A stretch of DNA of 64,000 nt from CAWAYH01 sp963786195 (GCA_963786195.1 CAWAYH010000006.1:558001-622000), one strand, 5' to 3'; positions 9,738 through 19,507 are shown, counted from the first letter of the stretch. A program made the numbers and translations. The notes: generated by a model from the letters alone, not told the origin.

Positions 9738-10815
9738 TTACACGAATTTCGTCAGCGTGACGTCGAGGAGTCGGTCCTGACGGGCGCCCCGGTGCCACTG
9801 CACCAGGATCGGGCTCTGGTAGGTGCCTTCGACGATCGCGCCGCGGCCGCTGACCGTCGCGGTCGGAGACGAGCAGGCTGACCGAGCGCTTCATCCGCAG
9901 GAAGCGGGAGGCCGGCATCGCGATCGCGCGCGACAGGACGCTCTCGACCATCGATTCGTGCAGCCCGAGCGCATCGACGAGCTGGTTGAACACGCGGACG
10001 AGGTCGTACTTCGCGTAGTCGAGCGTCTTGGCCGGGATCGCGCGCGGGTTGCCGAGCATGTGCCCGGCCTTCTCCGCCATGAACCGGAGCGGATCGCGCA
10101 GCACCTCGCGACAGGTCGTGGCGCATCAGCAGCGTCTCGTACTCGTTGACGGTCAGGCCGGCGTGCCGCTCGCCCGGCGCCAGCGTCAGACGGATGCGTC
10201 CCTTGGTCACGCCGTGCTCGGCCACCAGCTCGGCGCACTGCTCGTAGATGCCCAGGCTGGGATCCTTCAGGTTCACCGAATCCACGGCGTGGCGCGAGAC
10301 GGGCACGACGATGCGCGTCTGCGCGACCGGCTCCTCGCGCGGAATACCCGAGCACGGTGGTGCGGCGGCGGCGCGGACGGCCGGCGTGCACGCCGTCGAG
10401 ATCGATGAAGCAGACCGGCTCGTCGACGCGGTTCCGGTACGAGACGCAGGTCCGCAGCGCCCCGGCCATGAACGCCAGGTGCGAGTCGGCGTTCTGCGGC
10501 TCCTCGGGCTTCTGCGCGTCGGTCAGCTCCGTCCGGCGATCGATCTTGTCGTGCTCGTAGCCGGCGCCTTCCGGAAACATCGTCCGGAAGACATCGATGT
10601 AGGGCATCACGCCGCCGACGGCTGCTGGTTCAGCCGGGTGGCGAGGCTCTGATCGAGGTAGCCGGCGGTCGTGTGGAAGGAACAGCAGAGCGCGCGGGGA
10701 TACCCGTCGAGCGCGTCGCCGTGCTGCTCGGAGACGACGCCGACGGACGTCGATGACGTCGACGCGCGCACGAGGGCGTCAGCTCGAGCGTGAACTCGAC
10801 AGGCGCTGTAGGCAT
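9738..10815 (-). CDS. Extended YjbQ-like (UPF0047) protein, multiply frameshifted
   Basis: Stitching frames gives roughly 350 residues. The first 200 resemble YjbQ: an N-terminal strand PVEFTLELTPS, SFHTTAGYLDQSL, then DSHLAFMAGALRTCVSYRN, FIDLDG and PRRRRTTVLGY, matching the HTSAG, HL and LxExDGPRRRR blocks of the family. About 150 further residues (ERHAGLTVNEYETLLMRHD, AGHMLGNPRAIPAKTLDYAK) follow, beyond the usual 130-150 residue length. YjbQ has weak thiamine-phosphate synthase activity in E. coli; its real role is unclear. Breaks fall near 10770, 10690, 10350, 10110 and 9860 and look like single-base insertions. Conserved motifs on both sides of each break argue for an intact gene with assembly errors. 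Confidence 0.65.
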
Positions 10816-10849
10816 TCAGAGACGATTCGCCTCAGAATAGCATGATTAA

Positions 10850-10866
10850 ACTTTGCAATGCAAAGT
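10850..10866. promoter_or_regulatory. Perfect palindrome upstream of the YjbQ-like gene
   Basis: Arms ACTTTGCA and TGCAAAGT flank a single A, 35 bases before the probable start codon, in an A/T-rich stretch. It looks like a dimeric repressor operator overlapping a promoter. No regulator gene lies next to it, so the protein that binds it is unknown. Confidence 0.45.
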
Positions 10867-10945
10867 ATATCACGTCCGGGCTCGGCGGTGGCCCCACGGG
10901 GGCACAGCGACCTGCTGACGGAAGGGCTGTCGAGGCTGGGACGCT

Positions 10946-11698
10946 CTACTTCTTCTTCGCCGGTGAACGTCCCGTCGCCCGCGTCGCCGAAGCTCACGGT
11001 GCCCTTCATCGTGTCTTTCTCGACGGTGCCGGAGTAGGCGACCTTGATCGAGTTGCCCTCGACGGACGTCGTCGAAGCCGAAGCTGATCGCGTTGCCCTT
11101 CACCGTCCCGGTGAGGTCGCGCTCGCCGAAGCTGCGCCGACGTACCGGCCCGTCAGCTTCTCGCCGTCCTGCTTGAACGTGACGGTCGGCGTGCCGGATC
11201 CCGGCTCGCGTCTGGACGTCGAACAGCCAGGTGCCGCTGACGTCGAGCGGCTCCCGTCCTGCGGGCTGTCCTGCGGTCGCCGCGGCGCGGTTGCAGGCGC
11301 CGTCGCGAACGCTCGCCGGTCCAGTCGCCCTGGCCGCGGCCGCCGAAGTCCACCGTGCCCGCTCATCGAATCGCCGTCCTGCGTGCCGGTCAACGTAGAC
11401 GACGATCGGGCCGTTCGCTCGTCGTGCAGGTGCATGTAGAGCTCGACCGACCTGTCCTTCTGGACTGCCCGTCGACGCGAGATCGTCGCCCTGCGGATCC
11501 GCGTCAGCGTCCCGGTCAGCTTGTCGCCCGTCCTTCTTCAGCGTCAGCACGGCCGTGTGCGGCTCCCTGCGGGGTGCGTGACCGCGAGGTCCCACTTGCC
11601 GCGTGGCGTCGGCGTCCTGGGCCGCAGGCGGCGGCTGCACGCGACCGCCGAGGGCGGCGAGGACGCGAGCAACACGAGTGTTCTCAGTACCGCTTCAT
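10946..11698 (-). CDS. Secreted modular beta-rich protein, multiply frameshifted
   Basis: The frame changes many times, but the pieces read as two related modules. Module one contains GKWDLAVT, TAVLTLKKDG and GDDLA; module two contains DVSGTWLFDVQT, VTFKQDGEKLTG, GTVKGNAISF and MKGTVSFGDAGDGTFTG. Between them lies TGTQDGDSMSGTVDFGGRGQGDWTG. These are short beta-sheet units with a recurring DGxxLTG turn, typical of uncharacterised exported proteins in acidobacterial genomes. An N-terminal hydrophobic LRTLVLLASS suggests export. The stop is placed at the TAG (10946-10948) that follows TGKKK once an extra G is removed. Function unknown. Nearly every break seen is one added base. Confidence 0.55.
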
Positions 11699-11718
11699 GA
11701 CGCGACCTCGAGCGGTGC

Positions 11719-13115
11719 TCAGCACAGCACGCGAATGACGTCCGACCGCGTGATGATGAACGTCTTCTCGGTCTTGAAGTCCCGGACCAGCACCGCCGGG
11801 TTCTCGCGGCGTGATCATCGTCGACAGCAGGTCGACCGGCGTCGAGATGTCGACGAACGGGAACGCCGGCTGCATGATGGTCTCGACCGGCTGCGTCTTG
11901 ATCGTCGGCGTTCCTGCACCAGCTCGCGCGTAGAGGTGCGATCTCGTTCAGCGACCCGACCAGCCGCTTGTCGCGGGTGATCGAGATCTGCGAGAAGTCG
12001 TGCTCGCTCATCAGCGTCACCGCCGTCTCGACCGGCTCGCTGCCCTCGATCGCCAGCAGCTCGCCCGACAGGCCGGACGCGACCAGATCGCGCGCGGTCA
12101 TGCCGGTCTTCTCGAGGAAGCCCTTCTCGCGCATCCAGTCGTCGTTGAACATCTTGCCCGAGATAGCGCGACCCGTGATCGTGGAAGATCACGACGATCA
12201 CGTCGTCTTCGCCTGAAGCGATCCTTGAGCTGGAGCAGGCCGGCCATCGCGGATCCGGCGGAGTTGCCGGCGAAGATGCCCTCCTCGCGCGCGATCCGGC
12301 GCGTCATCAGCGCGGCGTCCTTGTCGGTGACCTTCTCGAAGTGATCGATCACGCTGAAGTCGACGTTCTTCGGCAGGAAGTCCTCGCCGATGCCTTCGGT
12401 GATGTAGGGGTAGATCTCGTTCTTGTCGAAGATGCCGGTCTCCTTGTACTTCTTGAAGACCGAGCCGTAGGTGTCGATGCCCCAGACCTTGATCGTCGGG
12501 TTCCGCTCCTTCAGGTAGCGGCCGACGCCGCTGATCGTGCCGCCGGTGCCGACGCCGACGACCAGGTGCGTGACGCGGCCGTCGGTCTGCTCCCAGATCT
12601 CCGGGCCGGTCTGCTCGTAGTGCGCCGCCGAGTTCGACAGGTTGTCGTACTGGTTCGCCTTCCAGGAGTTCGGCACTTCCTTCTCGAGCCGCGACGACAC
12701 CGAGTAGTACGAGCGCGGATCCTCGGGATCGACGTTGGTCGGGCAGACGATGACTTCGGCGCCGAACGCCTTGAGCGCGTCGACTTTCTCCTTCGACTGC
12801 TTGTCGGTCGTCGTGAAGATGCACTTGTAGCCCTTGACGACCGCGGCGATCGCCAGGCCCATGCCGGTGTTGCCGGACGTGCCTTCGATGATCGTGCCGC
12901 CGGGCTTGAGCAGCCCTGCGCGCTCGGCGTCCTCGATCATGCGGACGGCCATGCGGTCCTTGATCGAGTTGCCGGGGTTGAAGGTCTCGATCTTGGCGAG
13001 CACCGTCTGCCTTGATGACGCCCTGCGTGATGCGGTTGATCCGCACCATCGGCGTGTCGCCGATGGCGTCGAGGATGTTGTCGCAGATCTTTTTCTTCGC
13101 GGTGGTAGTGCTCAT
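11719..13115 (-). CDS. Cystathionine beta-synthase with CBS pair, multiply frameshifted
   Basis: A PLP-dependent fold-type II enzyme: ETFNPGNSIKDR carries the PLP lysine (about K52), EGTSGNTGMGLA binds substrate, and GTGTGGTISGVG the phosphate. The C-terminal part, rebuilt across frames, is a CBS-domain pair (ARDLVASGLSGELL, HDFSQISITRDKRLVG, PTIKTQPVETIMQPAFPFVDISTPVDLLS, IITRSDVIRVLC). The enzyme condenses serine with homocysteine to cystathionine or acts as an O-acetylserine-type synthase; CBS pairs bind adenosyl ligands. One extra base is visible at about 13008, 12213, 12159, 11942, 11913, 11909 and 11812. The long clean stretch 12220-13003 and intact motifs suggest a functional gene with local errors. 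Start ATG 13115. Confidence 0.85.
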
Positions 13116-13156
13116 ATCCACCGCCGATTGTACCATGTACCCTACCGCGGATTACA

Positions 13157-13200
13157 CCATCAGCACCCCAGCACCTTCGGCACCTTCAGCACCTTCAACA
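13157..13200. repeat. Nonamer tandem repeat (inverted copy of the 7.4-kb unit)
   Basis: Units of CAGCACCTT repeat about five times between the divergent cystathionine synthase and squalene-cyclase-like genes. The unit is the reverse complement of the one at 7371-7433. Confidence 0.65.
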
Positions 13201-13237
13201 CAGATGTCGGGGATTCGGGTTACATTCAAGGCTGCTT

Positions 13238-14227
13238 GTGAGCAGACTGTCCGCAATCTCCGTGGCGGGCGTTGCGCTGATGCTCGGCGCCAGCGCCCGC
13301 GGCACTCAGGGACCGCCGGCGCCTGCCGGGTCGGCAGAGACCCGTGCGGTGGCGTACCTGGTCCGCGAAGTTCCGCGCTGGCGGCAGGAGCATCCGTGCT
13401 ACTCGTGCCACAACAACGGGGACGCGGCGCGGGCTCTGATGGCAGCGCTCGAGCGACGACCGGAGGTCCGGCCAGCGCTGGAGGATACGCTGGCGTGGCT
13501 GGCCGAACCACCGCGGTGGGCCACGAACGGGGGCGGCGAAGGCGGCGGCGACGACAAGCGCCTCGCGCGGATCCAGTTCGCCAGCGCGACGCGCGCGGCG
13601 GCGGCCGCGTCGCTGGTGCCACGTTCGGCGCTGACTGCCGCGGCGGAGATCATCGCATCGGATCAGCAGGTCGACGGTTCGTGGAGGCTCGACTCGTCGA
13701 ACAGTCTTGGCTCCCCCGCCAGCGTATGGCACGGCGCTCGCGACGGCGTCTGCCCGACGTGCCGTCGCCGCGTCAGGTCTCGCGACGGTGCAGGATGTCG
13801 TCGCTCGCGCCGGATCAGTGGCTGCAGAAGGTCGAGCCCAACAACGTGCCCGACGCGGCGGCCGTTGTCTTCGCGCTCGGCGACGCCATCGGTGACCTCG
13901 CTCGGTCGCGAGTCACACTCGCGGCGGAGTTCCTGCGACGGAGCCAGGGACGGGACGGCGGCGTGGGGTCCGTATCCGAACGCGTCGAGCGAACCGTTCG
14001 ACACAGCTCTCGCCCTGCTCGCGCTGCGATCGCCAGCCGTTGCCGAACGCGGGCCCGCGAAGGAAACGCTGGCCGAAGCACTTGCGAGAGGCCGCGACTA
14101 TCTCGTTCGGGCGCAGTTCGACGACGGCAGCTGGCCGGAAACCACGAGGCCCGCGAGGCAGACCAGCTACGCACAGCGGATTTCGACGACGGCCTGGTCG
14201 CTCCTGGCGTTGCTTGAGGTTCCCTGA
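13238..14227 (+). CDS. Secreted squalene-cyclase-like repeat protein with a CxxCH motif (three frameshifts)
   Basis: After a signal peptide (GTG start, LSAISVAGVALMLGASA), the protein has WRQEHPCYSCHNNGDA near residue 52, a CxxCH motif able to attach heme c, then prenyltransferase/squalene-cyclase alpha-toroid repeats: DQQVDGSWRL, YGTALATA, GPYPNASSEPFDTALALLAL and QFDDGSWPET. Such hybrids are known among planctomycete and acidobacterial exported proteins without assigned function. One added base each at about 13714, 13814 and 13965 moves the reading through all three frames and back. It converges on the Ig-like protein gene with a six-base gap. The frame order supports one gene. Confidence 0.75.
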   Translation: MSRLSAISVAGVALMLGASARGTQGPPAPAGSAETRAVAYLVREVPRWRQEHPCYSCHNNGDAARALMAALERRPEVRPALEDTLAWLAEPPRWATNGGGEGGGDDKRLARIQFASATRAAAAASLVPRSALTAAAEIIASDQQVDGSWRLDSSNSLGSPASVWHGARDGVCPTCRRRVRSRDGAGCRRSRRISGCRRSSPTTCPTRRPLSSRSATPSVTSLGRESHSRRSSCDGARDGTAAWGPYPNASSEPFDTALALLALRSPAVAERGPAKETLAEALARGRDYLVRAQFDDGSWPETTRPARQTSYAQRISTTAWSLLALLEVP

Positions 14228-14233
14228 GGACGA

Positions 14234-15421
14234 CTAGCGCGACGCGGTCTGGAGCGCCACTCGAAACGGCAGCGTGATGCGTTCGGGCTCCGGTGACGAG
14301 TCCGTTCGCTCGAACTGATCGACCTCGAACGCGCGGCCGATGCGGTTGCCGGCCAGGTCCTCGAGGAAGGACAGCGCGACGAGTTGATAGGCGCCCTCGC
14401 GCCACGGATCGCGCGGGGTGAACAGCCAGCGCGTCTCGCCGGGCTCGATCGCGATCTCTCCCGTCAGCGGCGACCCGTCTCGCGCGACGCCGAGCGCCCT
14501 CTTCAGCAGCCCGTGATCGAGGGGCGTCGGGAACGTCACCGCAAGCGAGTCGCGTGTGCCCGCCGCGGGCGCAGCAACTTTCCACGTCGACGTGGTCAAC
14601 GGCCGTTCGTCGGCCGGACTCACCCGGAATTCGCGACGAAACTCCTCCTTCAGCGGCAATCCATGCGAGTCGCGCCAGGCGGTTCTCACGACGAGCGTGT
14701 AGCGCCTGCCGGGCTCGAGCGCGCGTCCCATCTGCTTGTTCGGGAGTATGCCGCGCTTGACGCGGCCGGGATCGAAGAACACGGTGTAGCGGGTGCGGTC
14801 GTCGTTGAAGAAGTCGGCCTCGAGCGGGAGGAACGGATCGACGACTTCGTTCCCCTTGTCGTCGAGCAGCACGATGTGCTCGAAGCCGCCGCGCAGCCCC
14901 ATGGGCTCCGAGAAGTTGATGTAGAGCCGCAGCTGATTCGCGGGCACGACATCGCCGCTGGGATAGACGTGCGTGACGACGGTCGACGGCGTGCGTACCA
15001 CCGCGGGAAGCCCCACGACGGCCGTGATCCGCCGCGATCGCCACTCGCTGTCGCCATTGTGGGCGGGCAGACGCGAGGGATCGAACACGACGTCGTACTG
15101 TCTGCCGGCATCGAACGGAAACGACGGCGTAAAGCGAATCGCGTCCTGCGCGATCGCGTATCGGCCATCGACCGGTGGATGGACGGTCTGCCCGCTTGCG
15201 TCGGATGACTTCACCGACACGCGCAGCAGGGCTTTCCAGTCATCGCTCGTGAAAGAGGCCTGCGCGAGCGCACGCAGATCGGCAGCAGGCACGCCGGTGA
15301 CGTCTACGGTGCCGCTGGGCTCCGTGTTGGTGTTGAGCCGAATCTGAGGCGACGAAGGAGAGGCGCGGCCCGTGCAGCCGCCGTGGACGGCCGCCGCCAG
15401 CAGCAGGCTGGCGACGGCCAT
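14234..15421 (-). CDS. Exported Ig-like (Big_5-type) domain protein
   Basis: The 395-residue product starts MAVASLLLAAAVHGGC, a signal sequence with a possible but imperfect lipobox. The body has two bacterial Ig-like strand sets: RFTPSFPFDAGRQYDVVFDP, LRLYINFSEPMG, RYTVFFDPGRVKRG, and LEPGRRYTLVV followed by SLAVTFPTPLDHG. Big_5 domains occur in surface proteins with tandem beta sandwiches. A longer TTG start at 15445 is possible. It lies downstream of, and is probably co-transcribed with, the secreted protein at 15463-16572. The role is unknown. Confidence 0.75.
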   Translation of the reverse strand: MAVASLLLAAAVHGGCTGRASPSSPQIRLNTNTEPSGTVDVTGVPAADLRALAQASFTSDDWKALLRVSVKSSDASGQTVHPPVDGRYAIAQDAIRFTPSFPFDAGRQYDVVFDPSRLPAHNGDSEWRSRRITAVVGLPAVVRTPSTVVTHVYPSGDVVPANQLRLYINFSEPMGLRGGFEHIVLLDDKGNEVVDPFLPLEADFFNDDRTRYTVFFDPGRVKRGILPNKQMGRALEPGRRYTLVVRTAWRDSHGLPLKEEFRREFRVSPADERPLTTSTWKVAAPAAGTRDSLAVTFPTPLDHGLLKRALGVARDGSPLTGEIAIEPGETRWLFTPRDPWREGAYQLVALSFLEDLAGNRIGRAFEVDQFERTDSSPEPERITLPFRVALQTASR

Positions 15422-15462
15422 GGCACGAACACCGTGAAGGACCAACGAGCACCCGTCCGCGT

Positions 15463-16572
15463 CTACGGGAGGGCGATCGCCTGGAGCGACAGCGTGCCGC
15501 CGTCGCCACGCGTGAGGATCAGCGCGCGCTGGCCGTCGAGCAGATCGAGCTGCTCGACGCCCTTGAGCGCCGTGACGGGCTCGAACCCGACGCCGCCGGT
15601 TTCCGTCTTGACGGGCGCCGTGATGCCCTGCGCGCCCGAGAACCCGTCGGTCGGCACTTTCATGACCCCGCGGCTCGTGTTGGCGATGAGCAGGTAGTCC
15701 TTGCCGCCCTTGTTGTAGACGATCATGTCGATCGGCCGATTACGGTTGCCGAGCTCGGCGATCGTCGTGCCCACGACCTTCGCGCCGGGCTTCAGGCTCG
15801 ACACCGGGAACTTCACCAGCGGCGTGCAGGTGTAGCCCGCGATCAGGTAGTCCGCGTTGTCCAGCTTGTACGGGACGAAGGAGTAGACCGGGGCGCGCGT
15901 CTCGAACTGGCCGTGGTTGCCGTGGTAGATCTCGACGCTCGTGCCGTTCTCGACATCCGTGAAGGGATACGGAACGCTGCGCAGCTTGGACGAGAATTCC
16001 TCGTTCGAGAGACCCGCGACCACGAGCCTGCCGTCGACGAATGCCATGTCGGTGACCGAGTCCATCCGCGGGTTGCGCTGGCCGGTTCCCGCGTTCGGCG
16101 CATTGCCGAGCGTCGCCTTGGTCATCTTGAGGCTGTCGAGCGAGACGACCTGGAGCTTGCCGGCGCCGTCGACGCGCAGCAGCGCCGGTTTGGCGTCGGC
16201 ACCTGTTCCGCGCATCACCGAGATGAACGCGTTCCGCGATTTGGGGTGCACGGCGAGGTCGGTGATCTGAATCTCGCGGGCTTCGGTCCCGAGCATCGAT
16301 GCAATCTGCTGATCGATGCCGGCTACGTCCTTCGCGCCGGGAGCGCCGCTCGCACCCTGCGTCCCGAGGTCGATCGCGTAGATCGTGGCGGCCTGACGGT
16401 CGGCGGCGAACAGCACGCCGTCGGGTCCGAACGCCAGCGGCCCAATGGATTGCAGGCCCGGCGCCTGGGGTGGCGGGGCGGTCGCGACAGCCGTCCTCCC
16501 GGCCGCCACGATGCACACCATCGTGACGACGACGAGCACGATTGCCCACGGTTTATAGGATCTCCAGTGCAT
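15463..16572 (-). CDS. Exported beta-propeller-like protein of unknown function
   Basis: This 369-residue protein begins with a signal anchor (WAIVLVVVTMVCIVAAG). Strand-like repeats such as IGPLAFGPDGVLFAADRQ, DLAVHPKSRNAFISV, DMAFVDGRLVVAGLSNEEFSS and IDMIVYNKGGKDYLLIANTSRG resemble NHL/SMP-30 or WD40 propeller blades. There are no obvious catalytic residues. The gap to the downstream Ig-like gene is short, so the two probably form an operon of envelope proteins. The start is an ATG at 16572, preceded by a low-complexity repeat region. I do not recognise a named family. Confidence 0.72.
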   Translation of the reverse strand: MHWRSYKPWAIVLVVVTMVCIVAAGRTAVATAPPPQAPGLQSIGPLAFGPDGVLFAADRQAATIYAIDLGTQGASGAPGAKDVAGIDQQIASMLGTEAREIQITDLAVHPKSRNAFISVMRGTGADAKPALLRVDGAGKLQVVSLDSLKMTKATLGNAPNAGTGQRNPRMDSVTDMAFVDGRLVVAGLSNEEFSSKLRSVPYPFTDVENGTSVEIYHGNHGQFETRAPVYSFVPYKLDNADYLIAGYTCTPLVKFPVSSLKPGAKVVGTTIAELGNRNRPIDMIVYNKGGKDYLLIANTSRGVMKVPTDGFSGAQGITAPVKTETGGVGFEPVTALKGVEQLDLLDGQRALILTRGDGGTLSLQAIALP

Positions 16573-16602
16573 GCAGGCTTCTCCTCTCGGTAGGCTTTGG
16601 GC

Positions 16603-16710
16603 TTTGGGCTCTAGGTTTTGGGCTCTAGGCTTTGGGCTCTAGGCTTTGGGCTCCGGGTTGTCCGGCTCGATGGTGCGTAGCGAGGGCCCAAGGCCCAAAG
16701 CCGAGAGCCC
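16603..16710. repeat. Low-complexity tandem repeat with inverted half
   Basis: Units of about 14 bases built from GGCTTTGGGCTCTA repeat four times (16603-16658), followed by an inverted counterpart with GGCCCAAAGC and GAGAGCCC (16685-16710). The composition is close to the heptamer array at 42171-42285. It lies between the propeller-like gene and the glycosyltransferase gene. Confidence 0.7.
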
Positions 16711-16750
16711 TTTAGATCCTTTCCAACTACGACAGGATGTCAAGGGGCGT

Positions 16751-18043
16751 TTAGGCTGGGACACTCGACCCCGCGACGACACGCTCTATCTCGTCGCAGG
16801 CGGTAACCGTCCCCCGTTCCGCCCGGATCCGGCTGCTGACCTCAGCCGCGCGACGCGAGAACGACTCGTCTTTCAGCAGGTTAGACAGTTCCGCTGTGAC
16901 CCGACCGGTCTTGTAGTCCAACCGGGAGATCGTCCGCGCGACACCCAGCCCGACCGACCGGCGCGCGTTGTCGGGTTGATCCTGACCGAATGGCACCACC
17001 AGCATCGGCCGCCCGGCCCGGAGCGCCTGGGCGGTCGTTCCCACCCCGCCCTGGTGCACGATGGCGCTCGCCCGGGGCATGACGAAGCTATGCGGCGCAT
17101 AGTCGACGGCCAGCACGGAGTCCGGCAGGCCGCGCCGACGCAGGGGGTCGGCCTGATCGGCGGCGAGCAGCACGGCGCGGCACCCGAGAGCGCGGACGGC
17201 TGCGAGGCTGACGTCGTAGAAATCGTCCGCGATCCAGACGCCGGACGATCCGAGCGTGAACACCACCGGCGGTTCGCCGGCGTCGAGAAAGCGAACGAGC
17301 TCCGGCGGCGCGGGCCGCTCGTCCGTGCCGTCGTAAAACGGAAAGCCGGTGATGACGGCCTGCGGTGGAAAGTCGGGCTGCTTCTGCGCGAACACCGATG
17401 AGAACAGCCCGAGCACGCGCGCCGGAGCATGCTGACCTTCGAATGCCGGGTGGCCGCCGGGCGGCAGGCCGAGCTCCGATCGCAGGCGGTAGACCGACTC
17501 GACCCAGGGCCGCGTCACCGTCCGCCCGAGCCGGGCGACCACCCGCGCGATCGCAGGATGAACCGCCATGATTTTCTGAAGTCCCGGCGCCTGCGGCGGC
17601 GTAGCCGGATCGTACGCGGAGATAAACACCATCGGCAGCAGGACGCCCGACACCCACGTCACACCGGTGACCTGCGCGACAAGCGGACCCGTCAGCGGGA
17701 CCTGATGGGTAACGAGCAGGTCTGCGCCACCACCGGCCCTGACGGCCGCGAGCGTATCCTCATACGTCTCGCGGATGACGGGAGCGAAAATCTCCTCGAA
17801 GAGGTACCGGGAACCTTCCTTTGGGTCGAGCACGCGTCGGACGAGGTCCCGGGCGCCGGGATCGTCCGGGCTCACATCCGGCCGCAGCGGATGAAAGCCC
17901 AGACCGGCGCGCGTGACCATCTCCCGGAACGTCGACAGCGTCACGATCGAGACGTCGTGACCGCGCCGGGTCAGCTCGATCCCGAGCGCCATGTACGGAT
18001 GGAGATCGCCCAGCGACCCCCACGTCGAGAGGACGACCCTCAT
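16751..18043 (-). CDS. UGT/MGT-type glycosyltransferase (GT1)
   Basis: The 430-residue protein has the N-terminal acceptor domain (STWGSLGDLHPYMALGIELTRRGHDV) and the C-terminal nucleotide-sugar domain with HQGGVGTTAQALRAGRPMLVVPF and GQDQPDNA, the UGT signature. PPVVFTLGSSGVW is the usual strand preceding the sugar-binding cleft. GT1 enzymes of this type glycosylate sterols, macrolides, flavonoids or lipids. The acceptor cannot be deduced. It is the last gene after the DUF4139 gene (six-base gap) on the same strand and is likely co-transcribed. Confidence 0.9.
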   Translation of the reverse strand: MRVVLSTWGSLGDLHPYMALGIELTRRGHDVSIVTLSTFREMVTRAGLGFHPLRPDVSPDDPGARDLVRRVLDPKEGSRYLFEEIFAPVIRETYEDTLAAVRAGGGADLLVTHQVPLTGPLVAQVTGVTWVSGVLLPMVFISAYDPATPPQAPGLQKIMAVHPAIARVVARLGRTVTRPWVESVYRLRSELGLPPGGHPAFEGQHAPARVLGLFSSVFAQKQPDFPPQAVITGFPFYDGTDERPAPPELVRFLDAGEPPVVFTLGSSGVWIADDFYDVSLAAVRALGCRAVLLAADQADPLRRRGLPDSVLAVDYAPHSFVMPRASAIVHQGGVGTTAQALRAGRPMLVVPFGQDQPDNARRSVGLGVARTISRLDYKTGRVTAELSNLLKDESFSRRAAEVSSRIRAERGTVTACDEIERVVAGSSVPA

Positions 18044-18049
18044 GCCCGA

Positions 18050-19507
18050 TCAGTATGTCACCCTCACGCGATACTTGAGCGTGGCCGTCCCGTCCTGCGC
18101 AACGGGCACCGAGAACTTTGCGGCCCAGGCCGCCGTCTTCGTCCACTCGTACGATGAGCGAAGCATCCGCCACGTGCCACCGATGGGCTCGTTCACTTCG
18201 ACGGTGATGGGCGCGGCCTTGTGGTTGCGCAGCGTGATCTCGTATTCAATCTCGTAAACGCCGCTGCTGATCTTCTCGAAGTCGATCTGGTTGCGCTCGC
18301 AGACGACGTCGAACGCGTTGCCAATCTTCAGGTTCAGCGTCTCGTCCTTCGGCGTGTGGACGATCCGATCCTCGCCGGCGAACTGGAGACCACCCTTCGA
18401 GTCGGCCTGGTAGACGCGCACGACGCCGGCCGGCATCGGCATCCCGAGGCCGGACTTGTTCTCGTTTCTGAACTGGTAGTACACCTCGACCTGGTCCTTG
18501 ATCGGCGCGCCGGGGTGCTGCGCGTTGTGGTAGTAGAAGGCCTGGCCGTCGACGACGTAGCGCTTTTGAACCGGCACGCCGGTCGCGCCCAGCATGCTGA
18601 CCTGTTTGGTCTCGGCGTTGTTGAGGGTCGTCTTGCGGCCGAGCGTGTAGAGGTGGTACTCGGAGAACGACTCCTGCGCCATCACCGCCTCGGCTGCCTT
18701 CGCCGTGGGCATCACCTGGGCGCGCGTGTCGCCGAACATCTGGCGCACGCGGTTCAAATCGCCGGCGACCAGCTGCAGCGTCGCGTTCCGGAACGACGTG
18801 CCGCTGCCGTTGCCGAGCGTGACCCACCCGTCCAGATCCGCGATCTTGTCGTCACGCGATACCGTCAGCACATAGTCCGCGTTCCACGTCATCTTGGTGG
18901 CCAGGTACGACGCTTCGACGCGATGGCGCTCGCCGCCGCGGTTGTCGAGCGTCCAGATGAGCGTGGGACGGCTGTAGAGATCCTCGGGCAGCTGGGGAAA
19001 CCTGATGTGGTCCGCGTGAAGGCCCGTGACGATCTCGTTGCCGATGCGCCACACCGGTCCGTTGTTGTAGCTCAGGAGCCGCGCCTTGACCTCTTCCTGG
19101 CGCGTGGACCCGTCGTCAGTCCGCGTGCGCACGAGCGTCACATCGCGCCCGACGTATTTGCGCAGCAGTTTCTCCGGCTCGAGCAGGTCGTATTCGTAGT
19201 TCTGCTCCAGCACGTTCACGCGCGAGGGCTCCGACAGCGACCGAAAGTGCACGGTCGCCGGGTTGACCGTCGCCGCGATGTCCATGAACCGCAGGTCGAA
19301 GCTCCCCGACGCGAGCCGCACGTTGCGGACGTCGCGGACGAGCGCGAGCTCGGAGTTGTAGACCGTCACCGACAACTCGGTCTGATCGTCCAGAGTCGTC
19401 GACTCCTGTCCCTCACGCTGAATGGGGGTGGCTTCGGGGGTCGATCGAGACACGCCGGCGCCGACCAGAGCGGTCAACGCCACTATCACGACATATCGAA
19501 CACGCAT
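18050..19507 (-). CDS. DUF4139 domain protein, exported
   Basis: The 485-residue protein has a signal peptide (VRYVVIVALTALVGAGVS), then VTVYNSELALVRDVRNVRL and FMDIAATVNPATVHF, typical of the N-terminal DUF4140-like part. TWNADYVLTV and VEVYYQFRNENKSGLGMPMPAGVVRVYQ belong to DUF4139. The function of the family is unknown; it is widespread in secreted proteins of many phyla. The ATG at 19507 has AAGGAG seven bases upstream, which decides the start over longer options. It precedes the glycosyltransferase gene, six bases apart. Confidence 0.88.
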   Translation of the reverse strand: MRVRYVVIVALTALVGAGVSRSTPEATPIQREGQESTTLDDQTELSVTVYNSELALVRDVRNVRLASGSFDLRFMDIAATVNPATVHFRSLSEPSRVNVLEQNYEYDLLEPEKLLRKYVGRDVTLVRTRTDDGSTRQEEVKARLLSYNNGPVWRIGNEIVTGLHADHIRFPQLPEDLYSRPTLIWTLDNRGGERHRVEASYLATKMTWNADYVLTVSRDDKIADLDGWVTLGNGSGTSFRNATLQLVAGDLNRVRQMFGDTRAQVMPTAKAAEAVMAQESFSEYHLYTLGRKTTLNNAETKQVSMLGATGVPVQKRYVVDGQAFYYHNAQHPGAPIKDQVEVYYQFRNENKSGLGMPMPAGVVRVYQADSKGGLQFAGEDRIVHTPKDETLNLKIGNAFDVVCERNQIDFEKISSGVYEIEYEITLRNHKAAPITVEVNEPIGGTWRMLRSSYEWTKTAAWAAKFSVPVAQDGTATLKYRVRVTY

